Shown here: in pieces, positions 1 to 9,916 of the stretch
Layout of the letters: the number at the start of each line of letters is the position of its first letter
Numbering within the stretch: position 1 is the stretch's first letter
From: Gautieria morchelliformis
Lineage: Eukaryota > Basidiomycota > Agaricomycetes > Gomphales > Gomphaceae
NCBI GenBank assembly: GCA_015179125.1
Contig: WHVA01000112.1
Coordinates: forward strand, 62,001 to 126,000
Direction: 5' to 3'
DNA length: 64,000 bases
Position numbers and translations under genes: made by a program
The notes under the pieces: model-generated
Seen by the model: the letters and a program-made list of their open reading frames with translations, nothing else
What the model was told of the DNA's origin: nothing
The model's database searches: none

Positions 1-84
1 GAAAGCATTACCTATCTGAATTATAGTATTACATTTCCTTCAAAGATTGGAGTCACTATGTTGCATCTTCATAAGGAATGAAAG

Positions 85-501
85 TCATACTAGATCCTCG
101 TTCAAATCAGTAGGGTTGTGACACATGAGAACCTTGGTAATCACCTCAAGGGATATGTTAGATAGATCGACATATATAATAATAAGAAACACAACCAAGG
201 TCAGGTAACGAGCGAGTATATAGATGATGGTGCCGATTTTGACGTTCTTGCGCCAAATGTGCCTGATCTCTGATGGCAGTGTGAGAAGAGCGTCGTATAT
301 GAGCAGTGCTGTGTAACAAGCTATGGAAATCATGGAATTAAGCAGGTGACATGTACGCATACCAAGCGCTGCGAACTTGACAGATATGACCGCAAAACTA
401 GTTCTGATAAGTTCTTCTGCATCCCACTCAATGTAGTAAGCACGTACTTGTCTGATAGTATCTGGATAATAGCCGAGGCGTCCGTCTGAGCCATGGTCCA
501 A
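85..501 (-). CDS. DUF6533 domain membrane protein (short)
   Basis: This ORF encodes about 138 aa, or about 124 aa if a 42 nt GT-AG intron at 321-362 is removed; the frame is open either way. The spliced reading joins KFAAL to a CYTALLIYDALLTLPSEIRHIW-like stretch, the usual heart of DUF6533, a basidiomycete domain at the N-terminus of multi-pass membrane proteins of unknown function. A hydrophobic segment (ILARYLTLVVFLIIIYVDL) follows. Family members are usually about 300 aa with several more membrane segments, so this copy is either C-terminally truncated or continues in exons to the left of base 85. The start is the ATG at 501; an alternative ATG in another frame two bases away leads to an early stop. 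A diverged copy lies at 13840-14245. Confidence 0.6.
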   Translation of the reverse strand: MDHGSDGRLGYYPDTIRQVRAYYIEWDAEELIRTSFAVISVKFAALGMRTCHLLNSMISIACYTALLIYDALLTLPSEIRHIWRKNVKIGTIIYILARYLTLVVFLIIIYVDLSNISLEVITKVLMCHNPTDLNEDLV

Positions 502-784
502 GGAAGATAAATTGGGCTGCAGACGAGGGACTAGGTTTTGCGTACCGATGGGGGGTTGGAGTAGCAGACTGCGTAAGATGTCTATATAAGATTATGGCCA
601 TGGGTGCTGCCAGGTCAACAGTTATTTATAGCACCCTATATCAGTGCCGATACATGGCACAATTACAAGGCGGAAGGGTCTGATTGAACATTGGATGGAA
701 GAGAATTAAAGTTAGCAATACAACATCGACGCGTCAGATATAGTTAGCCTGGCTAGGGCGAGTAATTGAGAGTTGCTTTTTGCC

Positions 785-1101
785 AGGAATTGGTTATTAC
801 ATACGATTTTCCTGGGCAGCATGGTCGCTAACTTGATCCGTTTAAAACTTGTCGTCATGCAAGCACACTTGGCACTCATTGACGACTCAGTGCCGTGTCA
901 GCGCCACACCACATGAAAACCACCTGCGACAAGCTCACTGGTGTATGTTAAGATGACGCTTATAGTGTGTTGTTGAAAAGGAAATGAGATGAGATGAGAT
1001 GATATAAGAGATCTAGCCTGGCCAGCTCAACGCCATGCATGTGCACAGCGCCATGCATGTGGCTGTAATTATATAGCGATGCTGAATACTGTATGGGGCC
1101 A
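785..1101. repeat. Block inverted relative to copy 2
   Basis: This 317 bp block matches the reverse complement of 14534-14873, while the sequence on both sides matches copy 2 in direct orientation. It contains four consecutive GAGAT units near 985-1000 and a duplicated GCGCCATGCATGTG string. There is no ORF of note. Confidence 0.8.
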
Positions 1102-1433
1102 TGCGTTGATTCTCATTTTAGCGGTATGTCCTGTACGACATGAGAAGAGGTCGTATGAAGAGACCATTGAGTTTCAACTGGAGCACCATGACATGGTATC
1201 CGCGATATTGTGCACTCGGTGTATCACCTATGATGATGAACATAGAGCTGTGCCCGGTGGCTAGGAAGCTGGTGAGGTGATCTGGGACGTGTTTGCAGTT
1301 CTACCTTGGTATGGCATACTAGTATGGAGACAACGCGACCTAACAAGAATATACGGTATTGGACCTCTGGCATGTTTTTGCAGTCATCCGCTGTCGTGAA
1401 TCAGAATCCCACTCCCTTAGAACACCGGTAACA

Positions 1434-1965
1434 AGTTAACCTGGTTGGGTCCACAGTCAAATAAGCACCATTATCCAGATACGCAGCACATTTCCATCGA
1501 ATTTCATAATGGTTCCTTGCATAGCGTTATCGACCGGATCCTGGCGATTCTGAGCGAATTGAGGCTTCGTCGTACTTGGTCACATCAGAATGTCGGCAAG
1601 GGCGAGCGCTAACAAACCAAGACAACATGCAACATCGACGGCTGACTCTATAGCTATCACGAGCAGCATGAGCATGACACAGACAGAATATATGGACGGC
1701 GCTAGTTTCCTTGGGGAGGTCAGTGTCAGACAACACGCGTGCACCGCACCCGCACCGCATGATACACGGATCACACGCGACGGGCCGGAGGCACTTACGG
1801 TCGTTCCTGCCGTATTATGATTTATGGGTTAGTGGGCGATGGGGCGATATATGACGGACAGACCGAGATGGACGACGGCAAACCAATGAGCACTGCACGA
1901 GAGGACGCGACGTCACAACAATACGAGACCATAACGCAGCCGAAAACGTCGACATTTAAAATGTA
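1434..1965. other. No recognisable gene
   Basis: Short ORFs overlap on both strands between 1527 and 1820. The minus-strand one (1580-1774) contains a hydrophobic run around VCVMLMLLVIAI that could be one exon of a small membrane protein, but there is no homology I recognise and no supporting splice structure. Similarity to Copia-1 begins at about 1966. Confidence 0.4.
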
Positions 1966-4278
1966 GGTAGGGGCTCTGATTTTTCGAAGGCCAGGATATT
2001 GGTGTGCCATTGAACGTGAAGACCCAGCCCATTGTAGATTTCCGATCGTCTCGATCACCTGCGAAGTCCGCATCTGTGTACCCCACCAGGTTGTGAACGA
2101 ATCCCATCGCTCCGTCTCCCTCCCTTATCCCATATTCCCTCGTATTCAACAGATACCTGACGATCCTCTTCGTGGCCTCCCAATGGGTAATATTTGGTTT
2201 GGACGAAAATTGAGCACATTTGTTGGCTGCATAAGCGATGTTGGGTCGAGTGGCCACTGCGCAATAGTTGATGCTTCCGATTATGGATGCATACGTGAAA
2301 TCGATGACATCTGATGAAGTGGTGGAATTACGTAGCTCGACGTTGTGGTCCATTGGTGAGTTTATTGCTCGTCCGGATGTGATGTTGAATCTTTTGGCGA
2401 TAGTATCAATGAATGCATCTTGTGATATGTGGATGGTGCTGAGGTCTTGATTTCGTGTGATTTGGATTCCCAGAAGTCGTGTTGGGTCCCCCAAGTCTTG
2501 TATATCGAAGCTCCCCTTGATATCTGATACCATTCTTTCCATCGTAGATGCCGAGCTTGATGCGAGGAGTCCGTCATCTACATACCACCCCGCTATCTCC
2601 ACGCTGTCCCCTTCCCCAAACCTGAAGAAAACTGTTTTGTCCGCCTCCCCCGCCCTAAAACTGATCTTTTCCATCTCCCTCCTCAGATTCCCATGCCATA
2701 CCCTCCCTGACTGCTTCAATCCATAAATCCCTTTCTTCAATCTACACACCAAGTGTTCCTCCCCCTCTTTGACGAAGCCCTCAGGTTGCCGCATATATAC
2801 GATGTCCTCCAATTTTCCATTTAGGTATGCCCCCTTTACGTCCACCTGTCATAATTCGAGGTTATATTTGCAGGCGAGAGCGAGAATGAATCATATGGAT
2901 GTGAGTCTAATGGTGGGCGAGTAGGTTTCTGGATAATCGACCCCTGAAACTTGTGAGTAGCCTTGTGCCACTACCCTTGATTTGAACTTATCTGTAGTAG
3001 ACAGGAATTATAGGCAGTAGGTATGGACTTGTTGCTCAAAAGAATAGACTAGAAATTAATTCACTCTCTCAGTGAATTTAGTTGTCACTATAAATATATT
3101 ATACACTACCTATAAATTAATTCACTACAGAGGATTTCTAGGTCAATAAATTGAAAGAGCACTATACTAATTTACTTGCCTCTCTCAGTGAATTTAGTTG
3201 TCACTGAGACAGGGGGAAATCTGTCTCACTGTGCATGTACTACTACCCGGCCATTTAGGGCCCAAGAGCTCGCGCGTCGAAGTCATTTCAGACTCCGCTG
3301 GGTGCAGCCGCTTGTGAAAATAGAAATAAAAAAATGAAATGGAGAGGTAGGGAGTGACTGGAAAATTTCGAAAATAATCAGAGAAATGGATGCATGGTAC
3401 AAGAACAATGTGAGAAGATATTGGAACACCATACAATAAATCGAATATATTATGCTTGATTTTGGTGCAGGAGCATAAATGCACCCAACATTATCAACCT
3501 CCCCTCGATTGTCTCTCTTGAGGCGAAATACCCATCTGCTTCCCACCACGTTAGCCTCTGCGGGCTTCTCGACCAGTTCCCACGTGTTGTATCCCATCAA
3601 TGTTTGGTATTCCTCCTTGCATGCCTTTCTCCATCTCTCCGCGTTCCCCAACCTCATAGCCTCTTTATAGCTCCCTGGTTCATCCTCTGCCAATACCACG
3701 AATGCCCTTTCGGTTTCCTCCAATTCCATCCTTCCGTATGCCAACGCTGCTATCTCTGTGAGTAATGCTGTATTTCTTCTCCCCCTTCCATATTCTGTAT
3801 TTCCTGGGTCCATCCATGGACCTTTTGAAAATTCCTTCGGTGCCACATCCCTCTTTTCCTTCTCCTCTTCGCTGATGTTACCTCTAATGTTATTTTTCTC
3901 TTGTTCTCCTTCTGGTTCGGCTTCTGCATCGTCTCCCTCCGTGCGTAACCTCCCTCCTCGTATTTCCAATGTTGCTTCAATTCTCTTATCCTCCTGTTCT
4001 GTAAGGTCTTCATCGAAATCTGTCTGCAGTATCAATGGTGGCATCTGATCATCATATTCCGTCTCTTCATCGTGGTCAGGGCTGTTTTGTTGGATGCATG
4101 GAGTGGCTTTGCCGTCGATTACCCAGAGGTAAGGGGTGTTGTTGTTGTTGTCGATGTAACATATCCTGGTGCGTTCGATATGTTTTAGTTCGTCAAATAT
4201 TACGTCCCTGGCCTTGATGAGCATTTGGGTGCGTGGAACCCATACTTTGTATGCTTTCAAGTCTTCGAAGTATCCCAC
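1966..4278 (-). pseudogene. Copia-1 pol remnant: integrase tail and RT
   Basis: The right part (from 4278) carries the integrase C-terminal zone and a low-complexity acidic linker, then the RT N-terminus with EEYQTLMGYNTWELVEKP. The left part carries VDVKGAYLNGKL, GIYGLKQSGRVWHGNL and the RT active-site motif YVDDGLLASS, all diagnostic of copia RT. A solo LTR of another copia family sits between the two. Fossil; only parts are described. Confidence 0.9.
2993..3490 (+). repeat. Solo copia LTR in Copia-1
   Basis: This is a 498 bp LTR beginning TGTAG and ending CCCAACA, related to the Copia-2 LTRs (shared CTCTCAGTGAATTTA repeats, GCTCGCGCGTCGAAGTCATT and AATGCACCCAACA). It is flanked by a perfect 5 bp target duplication TTATC (2988-2992 and 3491-3495), so it is a solo LTR left after recombination. 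Confidence 0.92.
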
Positions 4279-4420
4279 AAAAATTCCTTCGACTGACTTG
4301 AACTCTCCCCTCCTCCTTGTAGCCTTTGGAAGTAGCGCCCAGCATTTTGAGCCGTATATGTGCAGCCAATCTAGTTGTGGCTTTGTTCCCCAGAATGCTT
4401 CAAATGGGGAGGTGCCTAAT

Positions 4421-5468
4421 TGTCACAACCGGTTTATTTCTCCTACCGCGCTACCTCTATGTTCCCCCTCGTCACTCCCTAGCATCTTCGCCAGAGTTCG
4501 CCGCACCTACCGACCACTTCCCCTCTACGTCCACCCTACCCGGTGTTCGCCCCATTCTCCGAACCGCTATTTGCTGCTCGTGCATTTCATCAGCAGGCAC
4601 GCCATCGAATATGATCGATACTATTCACCCGGCATGATGGTTCATCATAAACCCCATCATCTTCTTAATCCAACCCCATTGGGTATTCGTATGGCCAAGG
4701 TGTGATTGCAGGACGTCTCTTCCATAGGTCGTGCGGGATCAACCCAGTAAACGGAGAGTCCGTGCAGGGTAGCATGTATGTGGGTCCCAAGACATGTTTT
4801 TGTCCATAAATGCCTTTGCTCCCTTTATTCTCCGTCGTTTCATGTTCTCATTCTCTCCTCACTCTATTGTATGTTTATTCCATCTACCTAGTATCATGAC
4901 CGCGCACCCCTATCCAACCCTGACTTGTGACGGCCTCTTTCCTATTCACTGATACCTTACGAGCATTCGATATAAGTAGTTTACATTCACATGTATATTC
5001 CCCAGTTCAATTATCATACGTCGTCCATCTTGTGCAAACTAGACCTCACTGTGATCATCGTCTTAAAGCCTTCTCTTGGAGACTTTTATCTTCGACCAGC
5101 AGAGGACTTAGGCATCACTGGTGAGTTCTCATACTTCATCTTCGTTACCTTAGCCTTCGAACCATTTTCTGTGCTGTTGGCGAAGGGCTCCGAAGGAGCA
5201 CCTTCGCCAGCGAAGGGATTGTCAAGACTTAGACAGCCCTTCCGTGAGACCTTGCACGTTACATCCTCAAGAGCCACGGGCTATTTCGCTACAACTGTAG
5301 ATAGGGCGAGCCCCGTTTAGGCAAACCCTCTTATCTTGCGAACATTCATTGGTTCACCTATTCGCCGAACGGCATACTTATTCACACAAGTTATTCGGGC
5401 ATTCGCTGTGTTCACTAATACACGATATTAACGCCTGAAAACCAATCTTGACACTAATCTGTGACGCA
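4421..5468. mobile_element. ~1.05 kb LTR-like insertion in Copia-1
   Basis: This stretch interrupts Copia-1 integrase. It starts TGTCACAACCGG and ends near CTGTGACGCA, giving the short inverted ends TGTCACA/TGTGAC typical of LTRs. No coding domain is visible. The flanks share only AAT/ATT, so the target duplication is not clear and the right border is uncertain by a few bases. The best reading is a long solo LTR of an unidentified LTR family; a decayed non-autonomous element is the alternative. Confidence 0.5.
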
Positions 5469-5498
5469 ATTAACTGTGTGTATTCCTGACACCCAGAA

Positions 5499-6245
5499 TC
5501 AACTTGATAGGCCTGCGTCGTGTTGTAGGGTAAGTGCTCCCTCTTGTATCGTCCTGTTGTACCTCTCGGCCACTCCATTGTGCTCTGGTGTATGAGGACT
5601 TGTCGTTTCATGGACGATACCAAGCTCACTGCATAACCCTTTGAATTCCCCTCCCATATATTCCCCACCGTTGCCTGTCCTTATTTTTCTCACGTCTGCT
5701 CCCCTCTGCTTCTTTAGCCATGCGATATACTCCCTGAACGAATTGGTGATGGTGCCACTTTCTTTGTTCTTCAGAAAATCGATGCTAACGTATTGGGTGG
5801 TGTGGTCGATCCAGGTTATGAAATACTTGTATCCCCCTATCGATGTCTCGAATGGCCCGCATAGGTCTGATGAGACCACGTCCCCCATGCTCTTCGGCAA
5901 CTCTTCGACCCTTTTGAATGGTGCTCTTGATTGTTTCCCATGTGGGCAATGGGCGCATTGGGTGAGACTCTGTGTCATGTCGAGGTTTGGGAGTCCCTCG
6001 GCGGTTTGTTTTCTCAGCATCTTCTCGATTGTTGAGATGGCGGTATGCGCTAATCTATGGTGCCACAGGGTTAGTTCATTGGGTTCTTTTGTGTATACCA
6101 CTGTTTCTGAAGTCTCCTTTGTTGATGGTTGAGCCATGTAAGCGAACAGATTGTCCACCTTTGTTCCTTTGGCTATCACTTCATTGTCCATTAGGAGCGA
6201 GGTGTCGGATTTACTGAATATTACGTTGATGTTGGCTGCTGTCAT
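5499..6245 (-). pseudogene. Copia-1 integrase remnant
   Basis: Reading on the minus strand, a GAG-pre-integrase zinc region (LWHHRLAHTA ... CAHCPHGKQ, an HHCC pattern) is followed by the catalytic core: DLCGPFETSIGGYKYFITWID, then RTGNGGEYMGGEF, then HTPEHNGVAERYNRTI. These are the D, D and E positions of a copia integrase. Fossil part of Copia-1. Confidence 0.92.
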
Positions 6246-6307
6246 TCATCCGATGGATAGAAGGTTGGCGTTGAGGGTTGGTACGTATATGACATCTTGT
6301 AGTGTTA

Positions 6308-6918
6308 AGATAGGGGACACCAGGAACCAACCACCCTGACGTAAGCGAGCGCTTAGATCACGTGACGCGCCAAATCGAAAGACTTGGGTCTCAATTTTTC
6401 AAAAAGTGTGCCAGATAATTCAATTTTGATATACAGAAGTGTAAATTTTATATCTAATTACTATACTTTTGATTGACTTGCTAATATGTTACTGGGCAAG
6501 GGACTCTGCCCATGTTTGACCAATTCGCTGTGTCACGTGCCACGTGACCTCCCAGAATGGTCATCCGTCACTGAGCGCCAACGTCCAAGCGCTGAGAAAG
6601 CTGACAAATACTGTCACGTGATGCGCCAAATGTTGTGGTTGGAAAATACAAAATGTGTCCCAAATGGTTCCAAAACACCAAATAAAGTATTTGGAAAAAA
6701 ATTCTGAGTCTGCACTTCAAGGGTATATAACTCAGCTACCCTGCATTATTTAGCTAAACCCTTTCCTACAAATTCAAACTAGACATATTGAGAGAAACCC
6801 TTAGGACTCAAATAAGTCAGAACTTAATGTATGTGGGTGGATTTGAGGATGTCGGAAGGCAGCTGCTACTGGCATGCTCGCTTACGTAAAGGTGGTTGGT
6901 TCCTGGTGTCCCCCATCT
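6308..6918. mobile_element. 611 bp MITE with ~43 bp TIRs, TA target
   Basis: The ends are inverted repeats of about 43 bp with about four mismatches. The left end starts AGATAGGGGACACCAGGAAC and the right end, read in reverse complement, AGATGGGGGACACCAGGAAC. Each end abuts a TA (6306-6307 and 6919-6920), and Copia-1 sequence resumes on both sides. A TA target with long TIRs and no coding capacity points to a Tc1/mariner-superfamily MITE. Inside is a repeated CACGTGA.GCGCCAAAT motif (near 6368 and 6615) and an AT-rich right half. Confidence 0.85.
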
Positions 6919-6920
6919 TA

Positions 6921-8237
6921 GGGCGAGTGGTGGTATCTGTGAGTCTTCGTCGCTCTGTATCGTTATACGGATCATTCCCCTCTGATCTGCATTGAAGGAC
7001 TCTCCACTAGATGTCCCTATTGATATGGTCACAGTGGGATGGAGTTCGTCGAAAAGGTTGGCGTTTCCATATAGATGGCTGGATGCACCGGAATCAATGA
7101 GCCACATATGCACATTGTTCTGGATCGCTGACAGGGCTGAGGTATCAGTGGACAGGGTCATCTTACTCGCTATTTCTTGGGTATGTGCCATCATTACTAT
7201 GTCCTTTCTTGGGATATTGACGAGTCGAGCAATGTCATTGTTATCCGGCTGTTGCCGTGGAAGGGGTGGAGTTGGCCTGTCAAGGCCGTTCCTATCGTTC
7301 GGGATTTGACCTACTCCTTGTAGGTTGCTCCCCCTCTTCCATGGCTCCTGCCCTGCGAGTCCCCCACCCGGTGGGTAACATCTTGCAGCTGAATGATTCA
7401 GTTTACCGCAGTTATTGCAGTAGAAACTTCCCCCATGATTCTGATATGGTGCCTGTCGACTCTGCTGTGTGTACATGTCGTTGTTGGGTGATCTTTGGAG
7501 GGTATTGTTGAACTGTCTAGGGGTTTGGGATTGGGCGATGAATGCTGTGGTGGCCTGTGTGGATACTTCCACGGCACCTAAATCTGCTTCGTGAGCCTCC
7601 AATCGTTCTTCAATGTCATCTGGATCCTTGCTGATCATCCGTATAGTCTGTGCAATTGGTCTCCATGACTCTGGGAGGTTTCTGAGGATGGTAGCTGCGT
7701 GAGTAGAATCAGCTATTTTTTCACCCATTTTTGCAAGCTGATTTCTGAATTTCTTCATGACGGTGATGTATGCCAAGACCGTTTGCCCGTCGGTCATGTG
7801 GTAGTTCTTGTATCAAGTTCTGATTATGCTGATCTTGCTCGGATCAGTAGACTCAAACTTTCTTACGAGTATTTTCCAAGCTTCTTCGCATCTGTCCATG
7901 GTGTCGATCGCCGTCTGTAGTTCGGGCGATATGCAGAGTAGGATTTGACTGTAATCCACGTTTTTCTTGTCATCCCAATCGTCCTAAAGCTGTGATAGTA
8001 TCGTTCCACTGGTTCTGTTGGTTCCAGTGGTAATGGCTATTTGTTGGTTAGCTGCTGTAGGGTAAGGGTCTGCACCAGTGATAATTTTGTATAACCCTCT
8101 ATCCCTCGCAGTTGCTAATAGATCCCTCTTCCAGGACATCCAGTTGTCCTTACCCACTTGGGTTTGATGTCCCTGAATTTGTGGATGTCGTGTTTCGGTG
8201 TGATGTGCGCCGGTGCCGTTGCTGTTGATTGGGCCAT
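6921..8237 (-). pseudogene. Copia-1 gag and protease remnant
   Basis: The Gag N-terminus is near 8237 (MAQSTATAPAHITPKHDIHK). The UBN2-like Gag body follows (LAKMGEKIADSTHAATILRN), then a CCHC zinc knuckle (CNNCGKLNHSAARC) and the aspartic protease motif LIDSGASSHLYG near 7100. The order and motifs are those of copia. Fossil part of Copia-1. Confidence 0.88.
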
Positions 8238-8966
8238 GGTGAGTACGATGAGACTCTTAATCTGTGAAAGATTAAGAGCAGCTGAAAGTGAATGGAATAA
8301 TGATTTATATTCAGACTTCTGCTCGAAGTCGAATTGAGTGGATTTATAGAAATGAAGATATAGAGGAAACACAATGTGTGTATCTTCTCCAGCAACAACT
8401 ACACAGTTTTTGTGTGTTGCAAAATACCAGTGTGGTTCAACGTGAGTTCTGATTGACTGGGGATGTGGATACACGAGCTGAACTATTTATCTAACTACAT
8501 AGCGCGCTGCGGTGTGAAGGACAGAAGATGGACATGTGTATGGGAACCGCTGTTCAACCAGCATACTATATGGTCTCGGATCAAGCTGTTCAACCAGCCT
8601 TCAAATGTCTCTTTACTGTAAATTTGTAGTCTGCTTCAAAGGCCTTTAAAAAACAACCAATCATCGCCATCTTAAAAATGCCTACTATTCTCCTAAGGCC
8701 TTTTCAAACATCCCTCTAATTATCTATAAATTTTTCCTATTTTTCCCAGGCAGTCTTCACTCAAACTCATTTATTTCTGTGCAGCAGAGTTGTGGATACA
8801 CACGTCCCCACAACTCTGTTTCGGACTTCTGATTTCAAACTCTGACCGGACGCTCGTGTCACTTGCGGCTTGTGCACCTGCGGTCACCCACAAGTCCGGT
8901 CAGGTGGCTCCTTCAGACTCAGCCTCTGAGTTTGAAAAGCCTAGTCATTTACTTGTACAGCCTCAA
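8238..8966. other. Copia-1 upstream flank, no gene
   Basis: This stretch is AT-rich. It may include a decayed 5' LTR of Copia-1: a 14 bp direct repeat GCTGTTCAACCAGC occurs at 8549-8562 and 8585-8598, but no LTR partner exists to confirm it. An 11 bp inverted repeat (CAGAGTTGTGG at 8785-8795 and its complement at 8808-8818, 12 nt loop) could form a hairpin. No ORF is convincing. Confidence 0.45.
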
Positions 8967-9189
8967 TGACTCAACTGACTCATGCACACCTTGGTGAGTC
9001 ACATGCACATGACTCACCCAAGCTGTCATGAATCACATGGGTCCAATTAATGACTCATTCCTGACAAATCAAGCCCTGATTGGTGGAAAACCTAGTGGAG
9101 TCACTAGTAGGAGTCATTTCAAGTCACTGTGAGTCATTATGAGTCAGACAGAACCTTCCCACACATTCCGTAAGCTTCTTCGTGACTCA
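8967..9189. promoter_or_regulatory. Cluster of eight TGA(C/G)TCA sites
   Basis: Perfect TGACTCA or TGAGTCA palindromes start at 8967, 8976, 8995, 9010, 9051, 9130, 9140 and 9183, with further GAGTCA half-sites near 9100-9116. This heptamer is the Gcn4/AP-1 type bZIP site. The cluster ends about 60 bp upstream of a TATA box. I infer a promoter strongly responsive to a bZIP factor such as the fungal Gcn4/CpcA orthologue. Confidence 0.7.
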
Positions 9190-9251
9190 TTCCCCCATTC
9201 CATTAATAGATAGAAGGTCCTACCACTTAGTTAAGCGCCTGTACAATACGA

Positions 9252-9260
9252 TATAAAAGG
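9252..9260 (+). promoter_or_regulatory. TATA box
   Basis: TATAAAAGG lies 60 bp after the bZIP cluster and is followed by a C/T-rich stretch (CATCAGCCAATCTACCCATC) that would suit a transcription start near 9280-9300. It would drive a long leader towards the ORF at 9917. Confidence 0.6.
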
Positions 9261-9916
9261 AGGCCCTTTTTGCCTGCCTTTCATCAGCCAATCTACCCAT
9301 CTTCTATCCTACATGTGACCTCGTGTGACTTGCATCTTACTAAGCTGCTAATCCCAGCTAGGGTTATTCACTTACTTTAGTGTCTAATTCCTTGTTAAGT
9401 AGTTACTTTACTGCTTAGCCACTTGGACTAATCCTCCGGGTGTAATTCTACAGAGTGAGTCTGCCAATTGAAAGTCTTGCCATTCGCACTCCAATACCCG
9501 AGACGATCTAATCAGTCGATTTTCCTGATTAGAGACTTTCACAAGTCGTTTTGTTCACAAAAATCGTCCCTCGTTTTTTTGCAGTCTGCTGGTAGATTAT
9601 CAGGGCAGTCCATTTATAAACTCGCCTGCTAAGTACATTCCTTTTATTTTGGAATACGCTTGGACCCCGATAGTGTCCTTGAACCTACAGTCTTTTAGTT
9701 TATTGTTCAGTGCTGCTAAGAAACGTATTGCCTTCCATCCGTATTAACTTGGACTAGTTCTTACGCAGATTGCAACCAAGGTCCAAATATTAAATTATTT
9801 CCGGAGTTGTGCTGCAGCATTGTTTAATATTCTTTGAGTCTCGTAAACGACACGTTCTGATAGATTGAAGTGTTGCAATAACACCAAAGTCTTGAAGGGT
9901 TCCAAAACACTGGTGG
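9261..9916 (+). other. Long leader between TATA box and ORF
   Basis: There is no long ORF in this 650 bp. It is rich in short GT...AG pairs and pyrimidine runs and could be an untranslated leader with introns, or the downstream part of an LTR. No second copy exists in the window to decide. Confidence 0.35.

Larger units (their letters stand above)
1..1433. repeat. Segmental duplication, copy 1
   Basis: This segment is repeated in direct orientation at 13756-15143, with point differences and small indels throughout. It starts at or before the window edge and similarity stops at 1433, just after the shared string ACACCGGTAACA. It holds a DUF6533-type ORF, a long non-coding stretch and an internal block that is inverted in the other copy. 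The two copies flank 12.3 kb that includes Copia-1. I read it as an old duplication of host sequence, not an LTR: there is no TG...CA boundary and no adjoining retroelement domain. Confidence 0.85.
1966..8237 (-). mobile_element. Copia-1: broken Ty1/copia element
   Basis: On the minus strand, the order gag, protease, integrase, reverse transcriptase is the Ty1/copia order. The gag start lies near 8237 and similarity stops near 1966, before most of RNase H and without a 3' LTR. Three foreign insertions split it: a solo copia LTR (2993-3490), a ~1 kb LTR-like insertion (4421-5468) and a MITE (6308-6918). The element is clearly dead, with several breaks besides the insertions. It is old relative to the LTRs inside it. 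Confidence 0.9.

Noticed and set aside
1527-1820. Overlapping small ORFs on both strands
   Set aside because: No homology and no splice structure. A hydrophobic run alone is not enough to call a gene.
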